Of a DNA stretch of 64,000 bases, positions 1 through 9,869 are shown one piece after another. Each line of letters opens with the position of its first letter. Position 1 is the stretch's first letter. The DNA lies in NCBI RefSeq assembly GCF_009730915.1, contig NC_052472.1:17700382-17764381 (forward strand), given 5' to 3'. A program made the translations under genes and the position numbers. A model generated the notes under the pieces. That model saw only the letters and a program-made list of their open reading frames with translations, searched no databases and was not told where the DNA came from. Source of the DNA: Dioscorea cayenensis subsp. rotundata (lineage: Eukaryota > Streptophyta > Magnoliopsida > Dioscoreales > Dioscoreaceae).

Positions 1-570
1 AAAACAAAGTATAAACCAGCCCAATATATACGTATTGTAACCACAAAAAAGAGTTTAAAAAATTTAAATATATTTCAGGCATTATAAGGTCATCTTTTAT
101 ATCTTTAGAAAATTAAAATATAACTTCCAGCATGCATTTAAATAAATTTTGTGAAGTGTTGAATATTTGTAAATTCAAAACCAAATGTACATGTACAATA
201 GGCAACACTAAAGCAGCGGGCAAAGGGCTGAAAATGAAGCTGGAAGATTCCATTGCTATCATCCAGCAAAGCTTGGAGTTCTTAGGACCTCAGGTGGAGG
301 AGTTTGGTGTGGCTCCGCCGTTCGAGAAGGCTCAGAATCAGAGCACGGGTTAGGAGGTTTTATTTCTCTTTGGGCTTAAGGAGGCTTGTTCCTTGCATTT
401 GTTTTTAATTTTGTGATAGTTTTCTATTTAGCTGTCTGTTTTGTTACCGCATCTAGCAATATGTTGATGTCTATTCTTCTCTCTCCTCTGCTCTTGGTTG
501 GAAAGGGTTGTTGTGTGCTCTCTTTTTCTTAATGGAGGAGGTTTATCCACTTTTTAGAAAAAGAATTTCA
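1..570 (+). pseudogene. Possible 3' end of a non-LTR retrotransposon or last exon of an unknown gene
   Basis: A short open frame (132-353) has its convincing part after about position 200 (a KAAGKGLKMKLEDS stretch, ending in a TAG at 351-353). A CAATAG at about 196-201 could be a splice acceptor. The downstream stretch ending near 565 (an A-rich tail after GGTTTATCCACTTTTTAGAA) resembles the tails I associate with plant L1 elements. I see no reverse transcriptase, RNase H or zinc-finger motif, so the LINE reading is weak and a host last exon is possible. Positions 1-130 show nothing. Confidence 0.3.
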
Positions 571-1499
571 ATTTGTATGCTCACTATAAAATTTAATGAT
601 AAACAATAAATTATTTATAGATATACTAGAGTATAAAAGCATCATTTTCACTACCTATAATATTTCTATTTTACTGATGACATATTTCATATTTATAAGT
701 AAGATTTTAGCTAGCACTACAAGAGAAAAATTTATATTTTTATTTCCCTTATAACTTAAATCTTTAGGGTTGCATTCCATGGCTTGTTCATATTTGATAA
801 AAAGTAAAACAAGTTTTTAAATGCCAATTATATGATTTTCAATATTATGCAATAAAATCTGAAGAAAATAAAACTAAAAATATAAAATAATATTCTAAAC
901 TATAATTGTTAGTTATTTGATGTGAGATTTAAAACATTTTATTCAAAATACTACATATTTCTATTCTTTCTATATAAAACTACCTACATGCTTCGATTTT
1001 TTTAAATTAAACTGTATATTTTCTCTACACTGGGGCCACTTGTGCCATTTATTAAGGAGTCATGATATATGGATATTGTAAACTCAAATACTAAGCAAGC
1101 ATAACTTTTAAGAGATTTTTATCATATATATCATATCAAAATTATTTGGGGAATTTAATAATACTGTTATTTTATTATGCTATTAATAATAATTACTACA
1201 ATCTATTAGGGTTTAATAATAATTACATTTTACAAATCTAAACAAGCGTTAAGTTTTAAACTTTATATATAATAGTAATTTTTTTACATAGTGGCATCCA
1301 CAAAAACAGGGAATCAATTTGTATTACTAATCAAAATTAATGATAATCATTTTTTTTTTATTGAGTGTCAACAACAAATGGGTCTGAGACAAGCATTATC
1401 AATTTTTCTCTTTTGTCATTTTCATTATTTATTATATTTTGTAATTTCTGATAATTGTTTTTAAATAAATAGTATTTATACGTTTATTATTAACAAAAT
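571..1499. other. AT-rich intergenic DNA, no gene seen
   Basis: Very AT-rich sequence without a usable reading frame, RNA gene or recognisable element end on either strand. It lies downstream (3') of the minus-strand GRP1 gene. Confidence 0.6.
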
Positions 1500-1742
1500 T
1501 TAGAAATAAATGAAGGGTAGCGCTTGATAGAATACTTATTATTGAGTAGCAGCATACATATGGAGATAATAAATAAATAAAGCAAGCATAAGAGCAGTAG
1601 TTTTATTTATCATATATATGACATAATGATACTCACTCAATAAAATTACACAACCACTGCTCAAACATAGATTTATCAATCCATGGAGCTGCTCATCCTC
1701 ATCCTAGTGTTTGTCCCATCCATGGATCTACTCATCCTTCCT
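1500..1742 (-). other. 3' flank / 3' UTR of glycine-rich gene GRP1
   Basis: This stretch follows the GRP1 stop codon on the minus strand. It aligns by eye with 59860-60068, the region after the second glycine-rich copy. Both contain the same ordered blocks, for example ACAACCACTGCTCAAACATA and ATGGAGCTGCTCATCCTCAT on the plus strand. The similarity outside the coding region supports a gene duplication rather than convergent low-complexity sequence. The open frames on the plus strand here are shadows of the repeat-rich gene. Confidence 0.65.
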
Positions 1743-2205
1743 CTAAGGATGTCCATGTCCACCCCCATGTCCACTTCCACCTCCATGTCCTCCTCCACCA
1801 CCCTGTCCATATCCTCCATGTCCTCCGCCACCATGTCCATATCCTCCACCACCTCCCCCACCATGTCCATATCCTCCACCACCATATCCACCATGCCCAC
1901 CTTCACCTCCACCTCCCTTTCCATATCCTCCACCACCATGTCCACCTTCACCGCCTCCCTTCCCATATCCTCCTCCTCCACCATGTCCTCCTCCACCACC
2001 TACTCCACCTCCCTTCCCATATCCTCCTCCACCACCATGTCCACCCCCACCTCCATATCCTCCACCACCATGTCCACCTCCACCTCCATATCTTCCACCA
2101 CCATGTCCTTCTCCACCACCATGTCCACCACCACCTCCATATCCTCCACCATATTCCTCATTCAAGGTCCTCGCCGCCGAGGAGAGACTTATGGCTAGGA
2201 GAAGC
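1743..2205 (-). pseudogene. GRP1, glycine-rich secreted protein, 3' part (split by a copia insertion)
   Basis: Read on the minus strand from 2205 to the TAG at 1745-1743, the frame gives the second half of a signal peptide (LLLAISLSSAARTLNEEYGG). About 125 residues of Gly-rich repeats follow, dominated by GGGGHGGGGYGKGG-like units with regularly placed His and Tyr, ending GHGHP. Such class II glycine-rich proteins are secreted cell-wall or stress proteins. The start and first 14 codons lie 5 kb away at 7252-7294, beyond a copia element. Skipping the element and one copy of the GAAGC duplication restores an open frame of about 166 codons. No other lesion is visible, so the gene was probably intact when hit. 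Confidence 0.85.
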
Positions 2206-2730
2206 TGTTGAAAGGTTGATTGAAGACAAGTCCAGGCCAATCGGCATGGTAAGCAAATGAGGTGGATGGTGATCGGAAAAGGAGTAGGTGCGCGGTGAAG
2301 AAGCAAGCTGAGTATGGCGCTGAAAAATGGAGAACCATTTTGATCAGGGTTGCAGGGCATGGATGCTGGGTTACTGGCTCTTGAGAGTAGTTAAAGCAGT
2401 TGGAAAACTTTTTGAGTATATTAGTATTTTAATGGGTATATCTCTGAATGTTAGTATTGGACCAATGGGTATGTGTGTCTGGATTTTTATTTAGACCAAT
2501 GAGAACATGTTTTGTTTCCACCCAATAGCTATTAAGAAGTGTGTCTCCATGTATGTAGTATTATATATATTTCCTAATGTTAGTGGAATGTAAGTGATTG
2601 GTTGGAATTCCCTTTGACTCCTTTCTCTGCTTGATCTGGTTGACTGAGTGTCTTTGGGTTAGCGGAGACACCCTTTGCATTTCATCGAACACCCTCTCTT
2701 CGTCTTCATTCTGTGTGTCCAGATCCAACA
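2206..2730 (+). repeat. 5' LTR of the GRP1 copia element
   Basis: 525 bp, TG...CA ends. Compared with the 3' LTR it lacks single bases at many places (for example near 2339-2375 and 2431-2447), so the difference is dominated by small gaps. The TSD GAAGC lies immediately before it. Confidence 0.93.
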
Positions 2731-2733
2731 AAC

Positions 2734-2745
2734 TGGTATCAGAGC
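2734..2745 (+). other. Primer-binding site (initiator tRNA-Met)
   Basis: TGGTATCAGAGC, complementary to the 3' end of plant initiator tRNA-Met, begins 4 bp after the 5' LTR. This is the standard position for minus-strand priming in copia elements. Confidence 0.93.
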
Positions 2746-2754
2746 GTACCGGGG

Positions 2755-4798
2755 ATGACTTCCAGCAGCTCGTCAGCGACGGAGGGGACACCGGTGTGTC
2801 TCTCCCAGCCATTAGTCCCTGTGTTCACCGGCCAGGAGTACGGACGGTGGAACCTGCGGATGAAGACCGTCTTCAGGTCCCAGGAGCTGTGGGATCTGGT
2901 TGAGAACGGTTGGAAGGAGTCGAAGGATGAAGTAGTGGAGAGGGAGAACCGGAAGCGTGATGCCAAGGCGATGTGTTTGATCCAGAGACGAGATCGGACC
3001 GAATCTCGACCCGGATCGCCGAGGGCCAAGTCGTCACGCACGACGCTTGGGAGATTCGAGGAAGCATCGCAGGGAACATCCAAAGTGTTGTCCGTGAGGA
3101 TTCAAGCCCTCCGGCAAGACTTTTGAGACGTTGCAAAATGGGTGACGATGAAGGAGTCCAGGCATACATTTCAAGGGTTATCACGATCTCCAACCAGATC
3201 AGGGCTCTTGGGCACAAACTCAAGGAGCCGGAGGTCGTCTCCAAGGTGTTAAGAAGTCTAGCACCGAAGTTCGACTGGGTGGCAGTCGTGATCGAGGAGA
3301 CAAAGGATATCTCGAAGCTCTCATTGGAGGACCTCTGTGGAACGCTGCAAGCTCATGAAGCGAGGATGAATCGAGCAGCCGGGAGAACAGTGGAGAAAGC
3401 TCTCCATGTCAAGACTGAGCACTCTTCACCAAACTATAACAAAGGTGGGGGTGCGGGGAGCTCATGGGGTGAAGTCCGTGGTCGCGGGAGATCTTTCACG
3501 CGCGGGAGAGGACGAGGCCGCGGAGGTCGCGGAAGGGGCTATGACAACAAAAGCCACATTCAATGTTTCCACTGTAAGAAATACGGCCACATGAAGGCCG
3601 AGTGCAGAGCTCGTGAGAAGCAACCTGAGAAAGGTGCTGGCCTTGTTGCTGAGGAAGGAAGCACGGAGAATCTCTTCATGGTGAGCTGTTCCACCAGTGA
3701 ACAACCCAGAACAGTGTGGCTCATAGATTCGGGGTGCTCGAATCACATGACCGGGAACAAATCCTTGTTTAGCAGTCTCGATGAGTTAGTAAACATCACT
3801 GTGAGATTGGGAGATGACAAGCAAATGAGGGTTTGTGGCGAAGGGGTGGTTGCTGTAAATACAAGCACGGGAGTTCAAAAGAAACTACAGGGAGTCCAAT
3901 ATGTGCCAGGGCTGGCACACAATCTCCTGAGTGTGGGACAATTGCTCACCAAAGGGTATTCTGTAGTATTTGAGAAGGATCAGTGCGTTATCTCTGATAG
4001 TCAAGCAAAAGGTCAATCAATTTACATCCCGAAATCAAGCAACAATATGTTTCCGCTTGATATTGCGAAGACTGGAAATTTGGTGATGAATGCAAGAGGT
4101 CAAACTCTGGAGGAATTGTGGCACCTAAGGCTGGGACATCTGAATTACAACAGCTTGATATCCATGGCTCGCAAGAAGTTAGTAGTTGGGATGCCTGAGC
4201 TAAAGCAAGGATTGCAGTGCGAAGGTTGTGCATTGACAAAGCAGTCACGAAACTCTTTTTCCCAGATGGAGTGGCACCCGAAAAATCCAGCGCGTGTCTT
4301 CAGTTAATCCATATGGACCTCTGCGGTCCTATGAGCGAGGACTCACTGGGGGCAATCGGTATTTTTATCTACTCATTGACGACTTTCAGACAGTGGTGTC
4401 ATCGTGTTCTTTATCAAGAACAAGTCCGAGGCTCTCTCAAAGTTTCGAACCTTCCATGCACGTGGAGAGACAGATCGGGCTGAAGCTCAAAGCAGTGCGG
4501 AGCGATCGTGGTGGTGAGTTTCTTTCAAAAGATTTCGAAGACTACTGCAATGAGTATGGAATCCGGAGGGAATTCACTGCCCCCTACACACCTCAACAAA
4601 ACGGCATCGTTGAGCGCAAGAATCGCACAGTGGTTGAAATGGCCAGGGGGCTTCTCAAAAGTGGAGGATTGCCAGTGAGGTTCTGGGGGAGGCGATCCAT
4701 CGCGGTGCATCTCATCAACCGGTCCCCAACTCGCTACCGCACAACAAAAACTCCGTGATGAGGTCCGCATGGAGGTAAACCATGTGTAAGTCACCTTC
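2755..4798 (+). pseudogene. copia gag-protease-integrase region, frameshifted
   Basis: ATG at 2755 opens a copia gag (GQEYGRWNLRMKTVF). The frame must change near 2975, near 3065 and near 3125 to follow the family sequence, and again several times between about 4225 and 4490 and after about 4690. Visible motifs in order: Gly/Arg-rich patch then a CX2CX4HX4C zinc knuckle (CFHCKKYGHMKAEC, about 3563-3604); protease WLIDSGCSNHMTG (about 3718-3756); integrase HHCC zinc region (HLRLGH...CEGC, 4120-4230); DDE core with DRGGEF and TPQQNGIVERKNRT (4505-4630). The breaks are single-base gaps rather than nonsense changes. The product would be the capsid, protease and integrase of the element. Confidence 0.9.
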
Positions 4799-4800
4799 GG

Positions 4801-6777
4801 GTGTTTGGTTGCATTGTGTTTACTCTAATTCCATCACAAAAGCTGCAAAAGCTTAGTGACAAGTCCGAAAGATGTATATTTATTGGGTATTGCCTTGAAT
4901 CCAAGGCATGCAAGCTATTTAATCCCATCACCTGCAAAGTTATTATAAGCAGGGACGTGGTGTTTCACGAGCACTCTCGGTGGACCTGGGATAGAAGTAC
5001 ACATGAAGAAACTGAAATCTCAATTGATGAAGCAATTGACGGCGTAGGAGATGCGAAAGTTGCAGCTGCGCCTATCGGAAGACAAGTAGAGCAAGGAACA
5101 CATGCTGAAGACTCGCCTCCAAGGAAGACATGCTCGCTGGAGGATATATATAGCAGGTGTACATTCGCTTTGTGTGCAGGTGCTCCAGCTAATTTTAAAG
5201 ATGCAGTGAAGCATAAGGGCTGGCGAGAGGCAATGCATGCAGAGATAGCGTCTATAGAGAAGAACAGCACCTGGGAACTGTGTGAGCTTCCACCCGGCAA
5301 GCACGCTGTGGGATTAAAATGGATTTACAAGCTCAAAATGAATGCTAAAGGAGAGGTTGCTAAACTGAAAGCAAGGTTGGTCGCCAAGGGATACACTCAG
5401 ACAAGGGGAATAGATTATGAGGAGGTGTTCTCCCCTGAGCTGTGGATGGAGACAGTGAGGCTTTGTGCTTGCGCTCGCAAAGACATGCGTGGTGGCTACC
5501 TATCACTCGATGTAAAATCAGCTTTTCTGAATGGTGATATTCGAGAAGAGGTATATGTGAAGCAACCAGAGGGCTATGAAGTCAAGGGAAGAGAAAATCA
5601 AGTATATAGGTTGAAGAAGGCATTGTATGGCCTAAAGCAGGCACCCCGCGCGTGGTATGGGAGAATTGATCAACACTTTCGCGATCATGGATTTATCCGA
5701 AGTGAGTTCGAGCATACTTTATATAGAAGAGTGTTGGAGAACGGGGATAGCCTGTTGCTGAGCCTCTATGTGGACGATATCATCTATACCAGCTCATCCA
5801 ATGCGCTTGTAACTCAGTTCAAGACAGACATGATGGAGACCTTTGATATGTCGGATTTAGGAGAGTTAAGCTATTTTCTCGGGCTTGAAATCATACAAGA
5901 ATCAAAGGGAATCTTTGTTAGACAAAGGAGCTACATTGAGGTGATCTTGCATCAACTCAATATGGTGAATTGTAAACCTGTAATAACGCCCATGGGAGTG
6001 AACGAGAAGGCACTCAGAAGTACCGATGTTGAGCTCACTGATCCAATGGTATATAGGAGTCTCGTTGGGAAGCTGTTATATCTTACTCACTCGCGACCAG
6101 ACACATGCTATGCTGTAAGTTATCTAGCACGATTCATGCATTCACCATGTAATTCTCACTTCACAGCTGCAAAGCGTGTGGTGAGATATCTCGCTGGTAC
6201 CAAAGACCTTGGTCTGTGGTTCTCTCGGGATGATGGTGGAATGCTTGAGGCTTATTCGGACAGCGACTGGGGAGGATCATTACCTGACCGAAAGAGCACA
6301 TCTGGGGTGCTTGTTCGACTTGGACAGAGTACCATATCCTGGAGCTCGAGGAAGCAAGATGTTGTGGCGTTGTCGACCACGGAGGCTGAGTACATAGCTG
6401 CCACCGCAGGAGCGTGTCAAGCTATATGGTTCAAAAGGATTCTAGAGGAATGTGGGCAGGTTTTCAATGATCCAATCTGTCTCTGGTGTGACAATCAATC
6501 GGCCATAGCAGTGGCCAAGAACCCTGCTCATCACGGAAGGACCAAGCACATCGACGTCCGGTTTCATTTCATCAGAAGCTTGGTTAGTGAAGGGGTAATC
6601 TCCATTCAGCATTGCTCAACCAATGACCAACTTGCTGATCTGTTTACTAAGCCACTTCCACCTGAGAAACATGCCATGCTGAGAGGACTGATTGGTGTGC
6701 GCGAGCTTCAATCAAGGGGGAGTGTTGAAAGGTTGATTGAAGACAAGTCCAGGCCAATCGGCATGGTAAGCAAATGA
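4801..6777 (+). CDS. copia reverse transcriptase / RNase H, open frame
   Basis: An uninterrupted 658-codon frame, the 3' half of the copia polyprotein. RT motifs: GLKWIYKLKMNAKGEV, DVKSAFLNGDIREEVYVKQP and the catalytic YVDD at 5767-5778. RNase H motifs: AYSDSDWGGS, STTEAEYIAA, WCDNQSAIAVAKNP, and near the end DLFTKPLP. It converts the element RNA to DNA in cytoplasmic particles. The frame runs 55 bp into the 3' LTR and stops at TGA 6775-6777. The stated start is only where the frame opens; in a working element this is the C-terminal part of one polyprotein, and the upstream frameshifts mean it cannot be made in that way here. Confidence 0.9.
   Translation: MFGCIVFTLIPSQKLQKLSDKSERCIFIGYCLESKACKLFNPITCKVIISRDVVFHEHSRWTWDRSTHEETEISIDEAIDGVGDAKVAAAPIGRQVEQGTHAEDSPPRKTCSLEDIYSRCTFALCAGAPANFKDAVKHKGWREAMHAEIASIEKNSTWELCELPPGKHAVGLKWIYKLKMNAKGEVAKLKARLVAKGYTQTRGIDYEEVFSPELWMETVRLCACARKDMRGGYLSLDVKSAFLNGDIREEVYVKQPEGYEVKGRENQVYRLKKALYGLKQAPRAWYGRIDQHFRDHGFIRSEFEHTLYRRVLENGDSLLLSLYVDDIIYTSSSNALVTQFKTDMMETFDMSDLGELSYFLGLEIIQESKGIFVRQRSYIEVILHQLNMVNCKPVITPMGVNEKALRSTDVELTDPMVYRSLVGKLLYLTHSRPDTCYAVSYLARFMHSPCNSHFTAAKRVVRYLAGTKDLGLWFSRDDGGMLEAYSDSDWGGSLPDRKSTSGVLVRLGQSTISWSSRKQDVVALSTTEAEYIAATAGACQAIWFKRILEECGQVFNDPICLWCDNQSAIAVAKNPAHHGRTKHIDVRFHFIRSLVSEGVISIQHCSTNDQLADLFTKPLPPEKHAMLRGLIGVRELQSRGSVERLIEDKSRPIGMVSK
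6713..6722 (+). other. Polypurine tract of the GRP1 copia element
   Basis: AAGGGGGAG directly before the 3' LTR, the plus-strand primer site expected at this place. Confidence 0.88.
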
Positions 6778-7251
6778 GGTGGATGGTACTCGAAAGGAGC
6801 AGAGCGCCGTGAAGAAGCAAGCTGAGTATGGCGCTGAAAAATGGAGAACCATTTTTGATCGTGGTTGCAGGGGCATGGATGTCTGGGTTCATCGGGCTCT
6901 TGAGAGTAGTTAAAGCAGTTGGAAAACTTTTTGAGTATATTAGTATTTTTAATGGGTATATCTCTCGAATGTTAGTATTGGACCAATGGGTATGTGTGTC
7001 TGGATTTTTATTTAGACCAATGAGAACATGTTTTGTTTTCACCCAATAGCTATTAAGAAGTGTGTCTCCATGTATGTAGTATTATATATATTTCCTAATG
7101 TTAGTGGAATGTAAGTGATTGGTTGGAATTCCTTTGACTCCTTTCTCCGCTTGATCCGGTCGATCGAGTGTCTTTTAAGTTAGCGGAGACACCCTTTGCA
7201 TTTCATCGAACACCCTCTCTTCATCTTCATTCTGTGTGTCCAGATCCAACA
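6723..7251 (+). repeat. 3' LTR of the GRP1 copia element
   Basis: 529 bp, same ends as the 5' LTR, followed by the target duplication GAAGC at 7252-7256. Confidence 0.93.
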
Positions 7252-7294
7252 GAAGCATGAAGCCTAGAACCAAAAGCTTTGTGTTCTTAGCCAT
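7252..7294 (-). pseudogene. GRP1 start codon and first half of signal peptide
   Basis: On the minus strand ATG at 7294-7292 opens MAKNTKLLVLGFML, the basic and hydrophobic start of a signal peptide, and then runs into the copia 3' LTR at the duplicated GAAGC. The same N-terminus is seen in the second glycine-rich copy (AKNTVLLVLGLILLLAIGLS), which confirms the start and the joining point. Transcription from the GRP1 promoter would now enter the retrotransposon antisense to its own genes, so a normal product is not expected. Confidence 0.87.
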
Positions 7295-7364
7295 TGTGGA
7301 TGTAGTAGTAGTAGCTAGCACAAGTAGAAGCAAGGGATGTGGAGCTGCAGAGTGGAAGGGAGGG

Positions 7365-7374
7365 CTATTTATAA
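7365..7374 (-). promoter_or_regulatory. TATA box of GRP1
   Basis: TTATAAATAG on the minus strand, about 70 bp upstream of the GRP1 ATG. That spacing fits a plant core promoter with a short 5' leader. Gene and promoter are separated from the rest of the coding region by the insertion but the promoter itself looks intact. Confidence 0.65.
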
Positions 7375-7837
7375 GGGTTTTCTTGCATGGGACGTGGCTT
7401 TGTTGGATGTTACATTTTAACTACTCCCCATGTTTGATATGCGGACTTTTGAAAACACGGCAAATTAAGATCAATTTCTTTGCTTTTGACGATTTCTCAC
7501 ATGGTAACATAAAGGTTTCCTTTTTTTAACTTTAGTTTGAGTTTCAAATAAGGGTTTAGGGTTATATAAATATAAAATAATAATTATTGTTTTTTGAAAC
7601 TGTCAATGAGGGGACCTTTAAACTCTCTGAACTTGTGAGTAATGATATTATGAGATTAGAGTAAGATTACCTCACAACTTTGATATTGACGATTTTGTAA
7701 AAAATAATAATCATCAATGATATATGATAAACTTGTAAGAGTAGATAAGGAACCAGCTGGAAGCCTCTAGATCTAAATTATCGAGTGCAACCTAGACTTG
7801 GTGAATTCTTCCTCTTAATTTGGGTGAAAATTCAAAT
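7375..7837. other. GRP1 upstream region, no gene seen
   Basis: Presumed promoter-proximal flank of GRP1 on the minus strand. No reading frame or element end is recognised before the MITE that starts at 7841. Confidence 0.5.
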
Positions 7838-7840
7838 TAA

Positions 7841-8637
7841 GGGGGTGTTTGGTTTGAAGGAAAGGAATGAGAATCATTACTTATATTGAGAAAGCCCTTG
7901 TTTGGATATGGAGTAATGAGAGTGGGAGAGGCATGGGCAAGGAGTGAGAGAGGCATGGGGGGAGGGGGGTTTCCATGCCTCTCATTTTTGAGGGGAGTGG
8001 GAGGGGAATGAGGGTTATGATGGGTAAATTTACCCATTTACCCTTTTACTTTTTTAATTATAAATCTATTAATCTAAATAATCTCTTATAATAATTAAAT
8101 AATAATTAATCCGAAAATATTTAAATACAATATTAATTATAATAAATAAATGAATAGTATTAAAGTGAACTATTTTAATTTAATACTTAATTATTGTAAT
8201 TAAAGTGAAAAATAATTAATATGAATGGTTATTATGACTTAATTTTTTAATTAAAGTTAAATAATTATTTATTATGGTTAATTAATTGTTAATTAATGAT
8301 ATTAACAAAAATTTGGATATTAACAAATAGTGTCACATGTGAGCTATTAAAGTTAAATATCTTTTTATAATAATGAATTTATTTTAATATTTAAATAATT
8401 TTAAAAATAATTATCACACCTCATTATATATATAATAATAATGATATTCATTTATATAAAAGGGCATGACGGTCATTTTATCATATCTTCTTTTTTCACT
8501 TTTTCTCATTCCCAATAAACTACCTCCCCAATCCTTCCAACCAAACATAGTTTTCATACCCATGACTTTTCCAATTCCCCTCATTTTCAATACTCCTCCA
8601 CTCCTCTCCATTCCATTCCTTGCAACCAAACGGCCCC
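7841..8637. mobile_element. PIF/Harbinger-type MITE (Tourist-like)
   Basis: A 797-bp element with imperfect terminal inverted repeats: GGGGGTGTTTGGTTTGAAGG on the left, and the reverse complement of the right end GGGGCCGTTTGGTTGCAAGG. It is flanked by the 3-bp duplication TAA (7838-7840 and 8638-8640). Termini of this kind with a TWA duplication are typical of PIF/Harbinger elements. The AT-rich interior has no transposase, so it depends on another element. Confidence 0.8.
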
Positions 8638-8640
8638 TAA

Positions 8641-8944
8641 TATCATTATCGATTCGGTTAAAGGCTCTTGACGCTCACTTTGCATTGCGTTGCCACTACA
8701 AGAATGGCATGATTAGATAGGCCAAGTAATCATTTATAATGGTTAGGTTATTTCTCTATTTTTTTTTAATTAATTTTTTTATCATTGTTGGAAATTTTGT
8801 ACTTGTTTAATTTTTTTTATAGAAATTGTTGTTTATTTTTTTTTAATTTTTATTGAAGAATTAGAAAAATTAAGATTAATTAAATAAAAATCAGATTTTA
8901 TGATAGAAAACCAGGATTTGTTGACTACCTCTTGATCTATTGGC
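8641..8944. other. Intergenic DNA, no gene seen
   Basis: AT-rich interval between two MITEs. It holds CACTACAAGAATGGC near 8694, which resembles a CACTA end but has no partner or duplication that I can find. Confidence 0.5.
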
Positions 8945-8952
8945 ACCGGATC

Positions 8953-9405
8953 TAAGGATGGCAATGGGGCGGGGCAACCCTCTACCAGTCCCGCTTCCCT
9001 TGAAGCATAGTCCGCCCTGCACTCGCCCCTGCCCTTCTCATGCCCGCCTCGCTCATAATTATAAATAACCAACTAAAATTCTTAAAAACATTTATAAAAT
9101 AGAATTTCTTATAAAACATATACTTATAAAAGCAATCTCATAAGAAATCTATTGAAATTAAAAAAAAAAAAAATTTCATTTACCCCGTATACTATATAAT
9201 ACTTATTAATAAGTTAAATTATTAGCTGGGCAGGGCGCACCGGGCAAGGTAAAATATAACCTGCCCTGCCCCACCCGGCCCTCCTCACACAAAATCCCCG
9301 CCCCGCCCCGCCCCTCCCCGTGCCTCAATTTTCTTTTAAAAAACCGCCTCGTTTGGGGCGGATCCGGTCGGAAACCGGGGGTTGCGGTGAAAATTACCAT
9401 CCCTA
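8953..9405. mobile_element. Ac-like hAT MITE
   Basis: 453 bp bounded by inverted termini related to the Ac/Ds end: TAAGGATGGCAATGGGGC on the left and, read inward from the right, TAGGGATGGTAATTTTCACC. Flanking 8-bp copies ACCGGATC (8945-8952) and TCCGGATT (9406-9413) match at six of eight positions. The 8-bp size fits hAT. The interior contains GC-rich subterminal tracts and no transposase. Confidence 0.75.
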
Positions 9406-9413
9406 TCCGGATT

Positions 9414-9715
9414 CCCCATGAAAGGTGTTTGTGTCCTTGCCAAAGAAACGGATTCGAAACTGTCACACAAAGTGGGGCATAGATATGTTGGGGTATTTAC
9501 TCCACAAATATACACATCTCTAATGTGGCTTGTCCACATCCATAAAAAAAAAAGATTTGACTAACTAATTATACTTTATTTTTGGTGTACAAGTATAAAT
9601 TTTTATTTTATTTTTCTAACTTATGCATTATAAATATCATCGATAAAATAGATAGTTACATATTCTCTGTCCGTTAGCACAAAACAATTTCCAAGTGGGA
9701 ATAAAAGAACATTAT
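9414..9715. other. Intergenic DNA, no gene seen
   Basis: Flank between the hAT MITE and the old copia element; no reading frame or RNA gene recognised. Confidence 0.5.
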
Positions 9716-9720
9716 ATTTT

Positions 9721-9836
9721 TGTTAGCGTAATAATAATACTTATACACATATTTTGTATTTATACATAAATACCCTTGAGTATACATACTCATGTGTACA
9801 CCATTCTTGTATTTATATGGGCTGGTTTACTCTAAT
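9721..9836 (+). repeat. 5' LTR of old copia, first part
   Basis: Aligns with 27217-27332 of the 3' LTR (shared CTTATAC, ACATACT and GTATTTATAT blocks) up to CTCTAAT, where CACTA-1 begins. The remaining 33 bp are at 20929-20961. Confidence 0.9.
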
Positions 9837-9869
9837 ACTACAAGAAAGTTACTATTTAAAAACAGAATA

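Larger units (their letters stand above)
2206..7251 (+). mobile_element. Ty1/copia LTR retrotransposon inside GRP1
   Basis: A full-length element of about 5.05 kb. The LTRs (2206-2730 and 6723-7251) begin TGTTGAAAGG and end GATCCAACA. A tRNA-Met-type primer site follows the 5' LTR, and a purine tract precedes the 3' LTR. The 5-bp target duplication GAAGC sits at 2201-2205 and 7252-7256. Domain order is gag, zinc knuckle, protease, integrase, reverse transcriptase, RNase H, which defines Ty1/copia. LTRs differ by roughly 5%, with many single-base gaps. gag and integrase carry several frameshifts, while RT/RNase H is one open frame. The lineage within copia (Tork/Tnt1-like is a guess) is not established. 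Confidence 0.95.

Noticed and set aside
1676..2198. Two long open frames (one minus, one plus) over the glycine-rich repeats
   Set aside because: They are other-frame translations of a repeat-rich exon whose true frame is identified by the signal peptide and by the GRP2 relative.
8690..8715. CACTACAAGAATGGC as a CACTA terminus
   Set aside because: No second end, no 3-bp duplication and no subterminal repeats around it.
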